Below, in pieces: positions 15,213 through 24,546 of a stretch of 29,491 bases of DNA. A program made the translations under genes and the position numbers. The first letter of the stretch is position 1. Each line of letters begins with the position of its first letter. Under the pieces are notes generated by a model. It had not been told where the DNA came from and did not search any database. It saw only the letters and a list, made by a program, of their open reading frames with translations. Location of the stretch: contig CAYNWK010000047.1 in assembly GCA_964400875.1 (NCBI GenBank), positions 1 to 29,491 of the forward strand, given 5' to 3'. Source of the DNA: CAYNWK01 sp964400875 (GTDB taxonomy: Bacteria; Chloroflexota; Anaerolineae; Anaerolineales; UBA4823).

Positions 15213-15471
15213 CCAGTTAAGGATTTCGTAATCCGGCTGGAAGGTTCTCGCAATACGAGAGCGATACACTAACGATGGACAGCTCGCAAACCAGCGATCG
15301 GGCCTACCTGTCAACACAGGTAGATCCACGCAGCGCAGGTCTGCGTATCTGTAAGTGAGGGGAATACAGGAGGCAGACTGCCTCCCACAGAAACTCTTCT
15401 ACCTGGCTCATAAACTGAGTAGGCGGTTTCACCGTGCCACACAAAGTTGCCTGAACAGCCTCCAGGTAGAA
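15213..15471 (+). ncRNA. Inverted-repeat-rich leader, candidate structured RNA
   Basis: The spacer before the secreted protein gene contains at least six stems. They are GGATT/AATCC (15221-15234) inside CCAG/CTGG (15213-15240); TCTCG/CGAGA (15246-15260); CTACCTGT/ACAGGTAG (15304-15323, 8 bp, 4-nt loop); ACGCAG/CTGCGT (15328-15346); GGAGGCA/TGCCTCC (15369-15385, 3-nt loop); and a closing 10-bp stem TTCTACCTGG/CCAGGTAGAA (15397-15406 with 15462-15471). The last encloses two short hairpins, CTCA/TGAG and CGGT/ACCG, as in a branched junction. It ends 45 nt before ATG 15517. I could not match it to the TPP, cobalamin, c-di-GMP, glycine or c-di-AMP riboswitch consensus. It may be a cis-regulatory leader, an independent RNA or a decayed repeat element. 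Confidence 0.35.
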
Positions 15472-15516
15472 CAAACGCGCCTGTTTGCCGAGCCCGATCA
15501 ATACGAAAGGAGACTG

Positions 15517-16809
15517 ATGAAAAAGACAACCATTTTAACGACCGCGCTGGTCGTCATGCTTGGCCTTCTCACCTTCTTGCAGTCCAACAAGGCCTTCGCC
15601 TTTCCGGTCGAGCCGCTTCCCGACGATAACCTGATCGCCAATCCCTGGTTTCGCAGCGCCGCCGATCCTTCCCTATCCGCATTGGATGGCTGGACCGATG
15701 CGGCCGGCAAAGATCAATACTGGTCGTCCAGCCAGAAGGTTTCCAATCCTGCGCCCGACCCCCTCGTTTCCGGGGTATGCGGTCATGAAACAACCTACTG
15801 CGGCACCGCCGCGCGGCTCTCCACGACCCCCGGCCAATCAGGTGGCATCGGCAAGATTGGCGTGGATTCTTATCTCTACCAGGTCGTCCCGGCGGACAGC
15901 GCTAACCGCCAGCTCAAGTTCTTCACCCATTGGGTCGCCCACACGGTCAACCCGGCCGAGGTCAACGTTTACGGCGGCGAGACGCCGGACGGCCCCTGGA
16001 CCCTGGTCTGGCAGCCCTTTTACCAGGTGGTCGAGCAGGTAATTCTGCCCCCTCCAGGCGAGGACACGGACTGGCTCTGGCAGGAGTACACTGCCGCCAC
16101 GCCCCTTGTGGAAACTACCCTGGAAAGCGGGTACGCTTATTACAAGATCGAGATCCACGCCGCTTTACCGGATGCGGACGGTGGATTTAAGCTCACCGGA
16201 ATCTACTTCACCGCCGCGCCGCTCGAGACCCCCACTTCGACGCCCACGCCTGAGGTTTTCCTGACCCCCACCCCAACGCCCAGGCTGAGGATCACACAGC
16301 CCACTGCCACCTCCGTAGTTCCGACCGCCACGCCTCTACCGCCGACTGCCACCCCCTTGGATCCGACTGCCACGCCGATCACGCCTCCCGCCTCCCCAAC
16401 GCTTCCACCCACGGCAACGCCAACCGCGTCGCCGACAGCGCCCCCCGGAGGCGATAATATGGACGGTACGATCCACGTGGGCGATTTACAGGGCGTCGTG
16501 CAGCGCGAATCGAGTTCAACATGGCTGGCCGAAGCGATCATCCTTGTCCATGACGGCGAACACGCCAGTATAGGCGATGCGCTCGTGACGGCGGTTTGGA
16601 GCACGCCTGCGGGCTCGTCTTTTCCGGTGGAATGCACCACGGACAGCGCCGGCGTTTGCACGGTTTCCCTGGATGGAATTTCCATGAACACGGAGAGCGC
16701 TGCCTTAACGGTGGAAATGCTCAGCCTGCCGGATTACAGCTACGCTCCGGCCGATAACCACGATGTGGATGGTGATAGCGATGGGACCACCGTCGTCGTT
16801 GCGAGATAG
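15517..16809 (+). CDS. Secreted surface protein with Thr/Pro-rich linker
   Basis: The 430-residue product begins with a clear signal peptide: MKK, a hydrophobic core, and cleavage likely after AFA at residue 28. The mature N-terminal domain (about 29-230) looks like a beta-sandwich, starting with DNLIANPWF, as in carbohydrate-binding or discoidin-like modules, though I cannot assign a family. A linker (about 236-312) repeats TATP/PTATP-type units, common in extracellular proteins of Chloroflexota. A second small domain (about 315-415) is Ig-like with one Cys pair (ECTTDSAGVCTV). The tail contains DVDGDSDG, resembling a calcium loop. There is no LPXTG or C-terminal anchor. AAAGGAG lies 6 nt before ATG 15517; the frame runs open upstream to 15355 but that part is leader. 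Confidence 0.85.
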   Translation: MKKTTILTTALVVMLGLLTFLQSNKAFAFPVEPLPDDNLIANPWFRSAADPSLSALDGWTDAAGKDQYWSSSQKVSNPAPDPLVSGVCGHETTYCGTAARLSTTPGQSGGIGKIGVDSYLYQVVPADSANRQLKFFTHWVAHTVNPAEVNVYGGETPDGPWTLVWQPFYQVVEQVILPPPGEDTDWLWQEYTAATPLVETTLESGYAYYKIEIHAALPDADGGFKLTGIYFTAAPLETPTSTPTPEVFLTPTPTPRLRITQPTATSVVPTATPLPPTATPLDPTATPITPPASPTLPPTATPTASPTAPPGGDNMDGTIHVGDLQGVVQRESSSTWLAEAIILVHDGEHASIGDALVTAVWSTPAGSSFPVECTTDSAGVCTVSLDGISMNTESAALTVEMLSLPDYSYAPADNHDVDGDSDGTTVVVAR

Positions 16810-16846
16810 GTTGCTCCCTTAAATCAAAATTCCCCCCGGAGACCGA

Positions 16847-18490
<1,644 letters not shown>

Positions 18491-18544
18491 CGGTATTCGT
18501 TGCCGTTGGTTGGGCTGGCGGTTTCCTTGCCATCGCGCATCCGG

Positions 18545-20506
18545 CTACAGCCTTCTCGAACCCACCCGCGGCGCGGGCCGGTCTCCTGGTTCGATCGCGT
18601 GGCTGGTGTAGCGGCCCAGCGCCCGGTCAAGCGCCTGCCGGGTGCGCAGGTAGTGCATCATGGTTTGCTGGAAGTCGGCGGCCCGCACGTCGCCGTTCTC
18701 CTGGGCATCCTCCATCAGGAAGCGCATATGGTCCAACTGCTGGCTTACCTGGCGGCGGCGCAGGGCCAGGATCGTGCGCAGCAAATCCTCCAGGACACGC
18801 TCGTCGTTGGGGTCCAGCTTCTCGGTGTGCGCCAGCATGCCGTCGGCCAGTTCCATCAAGGACAAATCCAAATTATCGAGCACGTAATAGAGCGGCTCGG
18901 CGTGATCCTGCTCCAGGGAGCCGGCGATCAGCCGCAAGATCAGCTGGTGTTCGGCTGACTGGAAATCCTCCTGCCCCAGCCGGGCCAGCCCGTCTTCCTG
19001 CAGCGCCCGATCCAGGCGGTAGACCAGGTCGGGGCGGCGCAGCAGCACCCCCAGGCAGTGCGCTTCCAGGGCCATGCGCGCTTCCTGCGGGTGGTGCGTT
19101 GGGGCGCTCTCCGGGGGCTCGGCCTCCGTCGTGGTCCGGCGGGGTCGCCGGCGGGTTCGCGAGGGCCTCGCGCCGGCGCTTTCCAGCAAGGTGCGCTCGT
19201 CGACCCGCAGCAGCCGCGCCAGGCGCTGGCGGAACGTATCGCGCTCGATCGGGTCGGGTAGATCGGCGATCAGCGGCAGCACCTGCCCGGCGATCTCGGA
19301 TTTGACCTTGGCGTCTTCCAGGTCGCGCCCGGCCGCCGCGGCGTCCATCACGTGCGCCACGATGGGCTTGGCGTTCTCCAAGATCCGCTCCCATTCCGCC
19401 GGGTCGCGGTTGACCACCTCGTCCGGGTCCAGCCCCTCCGGCAGGGTAGTGACCCGGATATCGGCCTGCAGGCGGGCTTCGTGCCCCAGCAGGCCGCGCG
19501 CGTCGAAGACCGGGTCGGACTCGCGGTCCAGCGCTTGGCGGGCGATCTGCAGGCCGCGCAGCGTGGCCCGGTCGCCGGCTGCGTCGGCGTCCAGCGCCAG
19601 CACGATGTTGCGGGTGTAGCGCTTGATCAGCCGCAGCTGTGCCTCGGTCAGCGCTGTGCCCATCGGGGAGACCGCCGTGGTGTAGCCGGCCTGGTGCAGG
19701 GCGATCACGTCCAGGTAGCCTTCCACGATCACGGCCTGGTCTTGAGCGCGCATCGACTTGCGCGCCTGGTCCAGGCCGTACAGCAGGCTGCTCTTGTCGA
19801 ACAAGATGGTTTGGGGCGAGTTCAGGAACTTGGGCACCTCCTCCGGGTTGAGGACACGCGCCCCGAACCCGGCCATGCGCCCGCGCCCGTCCCGGATGGG
19901 AAAGGTGATCCGGTGGCGGAAGCGGTCGTACACACCGCCGCTGTCCCGCTCGGAGACCAGCCCGCAGGCCAGCAGGTCCGCCTTCGAGGTGCCCTTCGAG
20001 CTGAAGTGGCTGGTCAGGGCTTCCCAGGCATCCGGCGCGTAGCCCAACCCGAAGCCCTCGATCGTCGCTTCGCTCAGCTGCCGCTTCTCGGTCAGGTACC
20101 CTAGCGCGGCCTTCCCGGCGCTGGTGTTCATCAGGTGGTGGCGGAAGAAGGTCACCGCCTCTTCCAGCAAGGCGCGCAGGTTGTCGTGTTCCTCGGCCGC
20201 CTCCTGCTGCTGCGGGGTGAGCGGTCTCAGCTCGACCCCGGCGCGTTCGGCCAGCTCGCGCAGCGCCTCGGCGAAGTCCCAGCCTTCCTTTTTCATCACG
20301 AAGCTGAACACATCCCCGCCGTCGTTGCACTGTCCGAAGCAGCGCCAGGTGCCGGTGTCCGGGAAGACCACGAAGGACGGTGTGCGCGTGTTGCTGTGGA
20401 ACGGGCAAAAACCAGTATAGTTCTTGCCGGTCCGTTTCAACTGGACCGATTCCGAAACCAGTTCGACGATGTCGAGGCGATCTTTAATTTCGTCTATTTC
20501 TGACAT
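18545..20506 (-). CDS. dnaG: DNA primase
   Basis: DnaG makes the RNA primers for lagging-strand synthesis and works with the replicative helicase. The 653-residue product has an N-terminal CHC2 zinc domain with ligands Cys34, His37, Cys56 and Cys60 (the last pair spaced C-x3-C, CFGQC, instead of the usual C-x2-C). The TOPRIM core has Glu262 in VIVEGYLDVIAL and Asp306/Asp308 in LALDADAAGD. A long helical C-terminal part (about 480-653) would contact the helicase. The ATG at 20506 (MSEIDEIKDRLDIVE) matches the usual primase start; an in-frame extension to 20545 runs through a strong hairpin and is rejected. No ribosome site is visible. It is the first gene of the dnaG-rpoD operon. Confidence 0.97.
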   Translation of the reverse strand: MSEIDEIKDRLDIVELVSESVQLKRTGKNYTGFCPFHSNTRTPSFVVFPDTGTWRCFGQCNDGGDVFSFVMKKEGWDFAEALRELAERAGVELRPLTPQQQEAAEEHDNLRALLEEAVTFFRHHLMNTSAGKAALGYLTEKRQLSEATIEGFGLGYAPDAWEALTSHFSSKGTSKADLLACGLVSERDSGGVYDRFRHRITFPIRDGRGRMAGFGARVLNPEEVPKFLNSPQTILFDKSSLLYGLDQARKSMRAQDQAVIVEGYLDVIALHQAGYTTAVSPMGTALTEAQLRLIKRYTRNIVLALDADAAGDRATLRGLQIARQALDRESDPVFDARGLLGHEARLQADIRVTTLPEGLDPDEVVNRDPAEWERILENAKPIVAHVMDAAAAGRDLEDAKVKSEIAGQVLPLIADLPDPIERDTFRQRLARLLRVDERTLLESAGARPSRTRRRPRRTTTEAEPPESAPTHHPQEARMALEAHCLGVLLRRPDLVYRLDRALQEDGLARLGQEDFQSAEHQLILRLIAGSLEQDHAEPLYYVLDNLDLSLMELADGMLAHTEKLDPNDERVLEDLLRTILALRRRQVSQQLDHMRFLMEDAQENGDVRAADFQQTMMHYLRTRQALDRALGRYTSHAIEPGDRPAPRVGSRRL

Positions 20507-20516
20507 GAGAGTAAAG

Positions 20517-20550
20517 GGGGCTTGGGGCGGGCGTCGCCGCCCCAAGCCCC
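20517..20550 (-). promoter_or_regulatory. Perfect 14-bp GC-rich hairpin in the dnaG leader
   Basis: GGGGCTTGGGGCGG (20517-20530) and CCGCCCCAAGCCCC (20537-20550) are exact reverse complements around a 6-nt loop. It sits 10 nt upstream of the dnaG start codon, where the ribosome site should be, and downstream of a TATAAT box. The stem is almost all G-C and would fold strongly in the mRNA. It could limit dnaG-rpoD translation, stabilise the 5' end or act as an attenuator, although only UUUAC follows it rather than a U-tract. Confidence 0.55.
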
Positions 20551-20585
20551 TGCCGTATTATTGGATTGAGATGGTCGTTATTTAA

Positions 20586-20591
20586 ATTATA
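20586..20591 (-). promoter_or_regulatory. Putative -10 box of the dnaG-rpoD operon
   Basis: On the minus strand this reads TATAAT, an exact consensus match inside an AT-rich patch in otherwise GC-rich DNA. Initiation would be near 20579, giving a leader of about 73 nt that includes the 14-bp hairpin. No good -35 is seen at 15-18 nt spacing. Confidence 0.4.
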
Positions 20592-20669
20592 TACTATCGC
20601 GCCGCAAATTGGGTTCTACTGAAATTGCGATTCCGTAAAGTCTAAGCCTTGTAATGGTTGCTTAACACC

Positions 20670-20945
20670 TTATTTTTCCCCCAGATGGGATACGAAATCG
20701 CGTACCTGCTCCGCGGCCTCCGGGTCCAACCCGTTCAGGTCCGGCCGGCGTTCCCCGTTGAGGATTTGCGTCAAGGCCATCCCCAGGGCCCGCTCCTCCT
20801 CGGGCGCGTTCGGGTGTCCGGCCAGCTGCGCCATCGTCGCCAGCAGTTGGGCCTGCAGGCGTTCGTCCCCCCGCAGGGCGCGTTCCACGTAGATCAGCAG
20901 CCGGTCGAGGGTCAGGCCCCCGGCGGAATCGTTCGCGTTCATCAT
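20670..20945 (-). CDS. Small hypothetical protein
   Basis: A 91-residue, mainly helical, acidic protein that I do not recognise. It contains LTLDRLLIYVERALRGDERLQAQLLATMAQLAGHP and ends DFVSHLGEK. Codon use matches its neighbours, which supports a real gene. There are two adjacent ATG codons (20945 and 20942) and no clear ribosome site. It is upstream of dnaG on the same strand, 163 bp from the dnaG start, and divergent from the DEDDh exonuclease gene with a 95-bp spacer. Confidence 0.65.
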   Translation of the reverse strand: MMNANDSAGGLTLDRLLIYVERALRGDERLQAQLLATMAQLAGHPNAPEEERALGMALTQILNGERRPDLNGLDPEAAEQVRDFVSHLGEK

Positions 20946-21000
20946 CAGGGGGTTACTTTACCCCAGCATCGCCGAACGTGCAAGCCGGAGGGTTGGCTAG

Positions 21001-21006
21001 TATAAT
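21001..21006 (+). promoter_or_regulatory. Putative -10 box of the exonuclease gene
   Basis: TATAAT, an exact consensus match, lies 34 nt before ATG 21041. The hexamer 17 nt upstream (GTGCAA, 20978-20983) matches the -35 consensus at only 3 of 6 positions. The transcript would start near 21013. Confidence 0.4.
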
Positions 21007-21040
21007 AAGCCCCACCTTACCGGAGCCTGGAACGACCCTT

Positions 21041-21601
21041 ATGCCGCCTCACGCGCCCGAATACTACATCTCCCTCGACGTCGAAACTGCCGGGCCCAAC
21101 CCGGCCGATTACTCCCTGCTCTCCATCGGGGCGTGCGCCGTGAACGACCCGCAGCAAAGCTTTTACGTCGAACTGCAGCCGGTCAACGATAACGCCGAGT
21201 CCGAGGCGCTGGCGGTCAGCCGCCTCACCCTGGGTGACTTAGCCGCTCGCGGCGCCGAGCCCCGCGAGGCGATGGCGCGCCTGGAAGCCTGGCTGGGCGA
21301 GGTCGTCCCGCCAGGAGCCGTGCCGGTCTGCGTGGCCTTCAACGCCGCTTTCGATTGGATGTTCCTTTGCGACTACTTTCACCGCTACCTGGGGCGTAAC
21401 CCCTTCGGGCACGCCGCCATCGACGTCAAGTCCCTCTATATGGGCTTGAGCGGGGCGACCTGGGCGGAGACCGCGATGATGTATCTGGCGCCGCGCTATT
21501 TAGAGGATCGGCAGCTCACGCACAATGCCCTGGAAGACGCCCGCGAACAGGCCTTCCTGTTCCGCAAACTGCTGGAGCAGGCCCGCCAGCGTAAACCATG
21601 A
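21041..21601 (+). CDS. DEDDh 3'-5' exonuclease (RNase T/DnaQ type)
   Basis: This 186-residue single-domain exonuclease has Exo I SLDVETAG (Asp13, Glu15), Exo II in AFNAAFDWMFL (Asn101, Asp105) and Exo III HNALEDA (His161, Asp166). The H-x4-D spacing puts it in the DEDDh class with DnaQ epsilon, RNase T and oligoribonuclease. Proofreading, RNA trimming or nanoRNA degradation cannot be separated from sequence alone. ATG 21041 is preferred over the upstream frame start at 20978 because a TATAAT lies between them and the Exo I motif follows directly. The ribosome site is weak (GGAG 15 nt upstream). It lies 34 nt before the next gene and probably shares its transcript. Confidence 0.87.
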   Translation: MPPHAPEYYISLDVETAGPNPADYSLLSIGACAVNDPQQSFYVELQPVNDNAESEALAVSRLTLGDLAARGAEPREAMARLEAWLGEVVPPGAVPVCVAFNAAFDWMFLCDYFHRYLGRNPFGHAAIDVKSLYMGLSGATWAETAMMYLAPRYLEDRQLTHNALEDAREQAFLFRKLLEQARQRKP

Positions 21602-21635
21602 CCACCCGTCCCGAACCCACCCGCAGGAGGAAACC

Positions 21636-22982
21636 ATGAGCACCGATGCATCATCCCACAAAGCCGACCTGGAGCGCATCCTGGAATCAGCCCGCCGCCT
21701 AGGCGTCGAATTGGACGAGGAAGAAGCCCTGCAGTGGCTGACCGCCGTGGCGGCTACGCGCGGGGGCGACGATGACATCGTGGTCGACGTGCACAGCGGC
21801 GTGTTCGGCCACAAAGTCAGCATGCTGGACTTCAGCCCGCAGGATCTGGCACATTTTCGCGAGATCGGCCGGCTGGTGGAGTTCGAAAACGTCCCCGGTG
21901 AGGTTGAGACCGCCCTGGCGCTCTCCGGATCGGCGGCCCAGTCCAAGATCCAGAGCTATCCCGGCGACGCGGATTACTTCGAGCGGGTCAACATCATCGC
22001 CGATACGCGCGAGCAGGCCTGCCGGCGGCTGGCGCAGCTGATCCGCGACAAGGCGCTCAGCGCCGAGCGCGGCCCGACCTACCAGCTGATCGAGGTCAAG
22101 TTCGGCAGCTACCCTTACGAGGTCGTCCGTGAGGGGCGCGCCATGGCCGCCGGTTCGCCCATCTCGTGGACCCCGGCGGAGGTGCGCGCCGGCGCCATCC
22201 ACGCTTTCAAACCCGGCGGCGCGCAGGCCGAGATCGGCTGGGAGCAGGTCGCCGGCGAGCCGGGCTGGTGCAAGCTGGATTGGGTGATCGCCGATCCCGT
22301 GCGCGGCCAGCTGGCCAATGCCAGCAACATGCTGGACGTGACCTGGGAGGCGCCCGACGGCAGCATCACCCCGCTGGACGGCTTCCTCGATCCTTATTTC
22401 CAAGAGGTTTATCTCGAGGCCGAGTCCGTGCCGATCTTCTCCAAGCTAGCCAGGCACGTCTCCGCCAATGCCCTGGATAACTACGTCACCCAGCTGGAGA
22501 AAGAGGTCAACAAGTACCTGACCAAGGACGTCAACTACGGCAAGGCTGCCAAGCGCATGTACAACGTCTTCCGCCTGACCGGGCGCTACGAAGAAGCCGC
22601 CTTTTTAAGAGAGCTCTTCGACGAGCCCACCACCATGCTCTACCAGGTCTGGTCGCTGATCCGCACCATCGACGACTGCGTCCAGCCGGGCAGCGGCATC
22701 TCCATGGACAACGTGCTCGCCCAGGCCGATAACCTGGTGGTCGCCGTGGTCGAAGCCCTGGAGGGCGAAGAGGAATCCGAAGTGGTGCGCCTGCTCCTGC
22801 GCCTGCGCGATGCGCTCACCCGCCAAGAATCCGAAGGGGAGCTGAACACCGAAGTGGAGGCCGCTCGCGCCGAGGTGATCAATATCGTCAACAACTTCTT
22901 CTTCGAGCGGCTGACTTCCGTCCCGGAGATCAAAGCCTATATCGATAATTTCGAAAAGCAAGCGGATGGGGACCACGGATAA
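21636..22982 (+). CDS. Uncharacterised protein with a nucleotidyltransferase-like signature
   Basis: I do not recognise the family of this 448-residue protein. Near residues 97-120 it has SGSAAQSKIQSYPGDADYFE, an arrangement of Gly98-Ser99 followed by Asp111-x-Asp113 that resembles the GS...DxD signature of polymerase-beta-fold nucleotidyltransferases. A strand LIEVKFGSYP further on could carry the third acidic residue. The following region (about 170-280) includes WTPAEVRAGAIHAF and GWCKLDWVI. The C-terminal half is helical and acidic (KEVNKYLTKDVNYGKAAKRMYNVFRL). AGGAGG lies 7 nt before ATG 21636. Its end overlaps the start of the glycosyltransferase gene by 17 nt, implying coupled translation. 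Function by this motif is inference only. Confidence 0.8.
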   Translation: MSTDASSHKADLERILESARRLGVELDEEEALQWLTAVAATRGGDDDIVVDVHSGVFGHKVSMLDFSPQDLAHFREIGRLVEFENVPGEVETALALSGSAAQSKIQSYPGDADYFERVNIIADTREQACRRLAQLIRDKALSAERGPTYQLIEVKFGSYPYEVVREGRAMAAGSPISWTPAEVRAGAIHAFKPGGAQAEIGWEQVAGEPGWCKLDWVIADPVRGQLANASNMLDVTWEAPDGSITPLDGFLDPYFQEVYLEAESVPIFSKLARHVSANALDNYVTQLEKEVNKYLTKDVNYGKAAKRMYNVFRLTGRYEEAAFLRELFDEPTTMLYQVWSLIRTIDDCVQPGSGISMDNVLAQADNLVVAVVEALEGEEESEVVRLLLRLRDALTRQESEGELNTEVEAARAEVINIVNNFFFERLTSVPEIKAYIDNFEKQADGDHG

Positions 22983-24528
22983 GAGCCTCCCGGCTGGCGC
23001 CGCTTCGCTGCCCGACGCCGGGATTGCCGGCCGGCTCCGCGCCGGGTTGCGCGCGTATTCCTGGGACCTGACGATCGTGCTCGTGTTTCTGGCGATCGTG
23101 TTCTTATTCTACGCGGATCGCGTCGCCTTCGAATTCTCCACTGATGAGGGCATCAACCTGATGAAGGCCGCCCTGGTCAACGACGGGCACCCGCTCTACG
23201 ATCAAATCTGGAGCGATCAGCCGCCTTTATTCACCTATGCCATCGCGGCGGCTTTGAAGGTCTTCCCGTTCAAAGTAGGCGCCGCACGGAGCGTCGTGCT
23301 GGTCTTTTCCCTCGTGCTGCTCTTGAGCGCCTACCACTTCGTCGAACTGGCCTGGGGGAGGCTGCAGGCCCTCGCCGGGGTGGCGCTGATCTTCCTGTCC
23401 CCCCTCTATCTGGTGTTGAGCAATGCGGTCATGGTCGGCCTGCCGGCGATTGCCTTCGCCATGCTGTCTTTGCTGCTCCTGGGTAAATGGCACCAGGAAC
23501 GCCGCTGGGGGTGGCTGGCTTTTTCCGCCCTGGTCTTGGGCTTGTCGGTGCTCACCAAGCTGTTCACCGGGTTTCTGGCCCCCATCTTCTGCCTTGGCCT
23601 GCTGGCGTCCGGATACCGCCGGGAGCAGGAAAAGCGCTGGCTGCAGGTCCTGGCGCCTACCTTCGCCTGGGGCGCGATCTTCACAGTCTTCACCCTAGGA
23701 CTGGTGTTCATCCTGGTCGGCCCGGGCAACCTGGCTCAACTGATCGAACCGCACTTGGCCGCCGCCCGGCTGACTTTCTTCCAGGAAAATTTTCCCTACG
23801 AGCAGATCAATTGGCACCTCCTGCAAGCCTGGCCCTTTATGGCCCTCGCCCTGGTCGGCGCGCTGCTGGTCGCCCAGTCCAGGCGCTGGTTGATGCTTTA
23901 TCCGCTGGCCTGGGCGGTGAGCGCCTACCTGCTCCTGCTTCAACACACCCCGGTCTGGGATCACCAGCAGTTATTGGTGACGGTCCCGGCTGCGCTGCTC
24001 GGGGGTTTGGCAGTTCACCAGGCCATAGCCGTCCTTCTGGGGATCGTGCAGACGAACTTCGACGCCAGCCGCAGCGGCCTGTTGAAGGCGGCGACCGTGA
24101 TCGCCTTATTCGCCTTGGTGTTTACCTTGCGCGTGCCCGATCCGTTCAAGCGCCTCAACCCGCTGCCCTCCATCACCGTCGAAGAGGACGATCTGGGGTT
24201 GGGCAACGTCAAAGATAAATTTCTGACCAAGATGATCAAGTACGCCCCCGAGACCAGCTGGGCGGTCACCGACCTGCCGATGTACGCCTTCCGCGCCCGG
24301 CTGCTCGTGCCGCCCGAACTGGCGGTCTTTTCATCCAAGCGCCTGGAAACCGGCAACCTCACCGAGGCGCGGATCATCGCCGTCATCCGCCAATACCAGC
24401 CGGAACAGGTCATGCTGGGGCGCTTCCAATACCCCCTGGTCGAGCGCTACGTCGCCCAGCGCTACCGCCTGATTTATTTCAAAGACGACCAGATCAAGCT
24501 CTATATCCGCCGGGACGTCGGCTTATAA
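22966..24528 (+). CDS. GT-C glycosyltransferase, family 39-like membrane protein
   Basis: The 520-residue integral membrane protein resembles the PMT/ArnT-type (GT39/DUF2029-like) glycosyltransferases, which use polyprenyl-phosphate sugars on the outer face of the membrane. After a cytoplasmic start, the first membrane helix (about 34-50) is followed by the loop FSTDEGINLM, where Asp60-Glu61 match the catalytic acidic motif of the family, and by GHPLYDQIWSDQPPLF, typical of it. About ten further hydrophobic segments run to residue 390. The C-terminal part (about 400-520) is soluble and probably extracytoplasmic. ATG 22966 overlaps the previous gene by 17 nt. The acceptor (protein, lipid or polymer) is unknown. 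Confidence 0.85.
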   Translation: MGTTDKSLPAGAASLPDAGIAGRLRAGLRAYSWDLTIVLVFLAIVFLFYADRVAFEFSTDEGINLMKAALVNDGHPLYDQIWSDQPPLFTYAIAAALKVFPFKVGAARSVVLVFSLVLLLSAYHFVELAWGRLQALAGVALIFLSPLYLVLSNAVMVGLPAIAFAMLSLLLLGKWHQERRWGWLAFSALVLGLSVLTKLFTGFLAPIFCLGLLASGYRREQEKRWLQVLAPTFAWGAIFTVFTLGLVFILVGPGNLAQLIEPHLAAARLTFFQENFPYEQINWHLLQAWPFMALALVGALLVAQSRRWLMLYPLAWAVSAYLLLLQHTPVWDHQQLLVTVPAALLGGLAVHQAIAVLLGIVQTNFDASRSGLLKAATVIALFALVFTLRVPDPFKRLNPLPSITVEEDDLGLGNVKDKFLTKMIKYAPETSWAVTDLPMYAFRARLLVPPELAVFSSKRLETGNLTEARIIAVIRQYQPEQVMLGRFQYPLVERYVAQRYRLIYFKDDQIKLYIRRDVGL

Positions 24529-24546
24529 CCCGGCATCCCCCTCGCT

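Noticed and set aside
15397..15471. tRNA or tRNA-like gene
   Set aside because: The size and closing stem are suggestive, but there is no T-loop consensus, no proper anticodon arm and the acceptor would be 10 bp.
15355..15516. In-frame upstream extension of the secreted protein gene
   Set aside because: The signal peptide begins at ATG 15517 with a good ribosome site; the extension lies in the inverted-repeat-rich leader and has no coding character.
16203..16691. Open frame on the minus strand rich in Gly and Val
   Set aside because: It is the mirror of the Thr/Pro-rich linker of the secreted protein; the repeats keep both strands open. No ribosome site.
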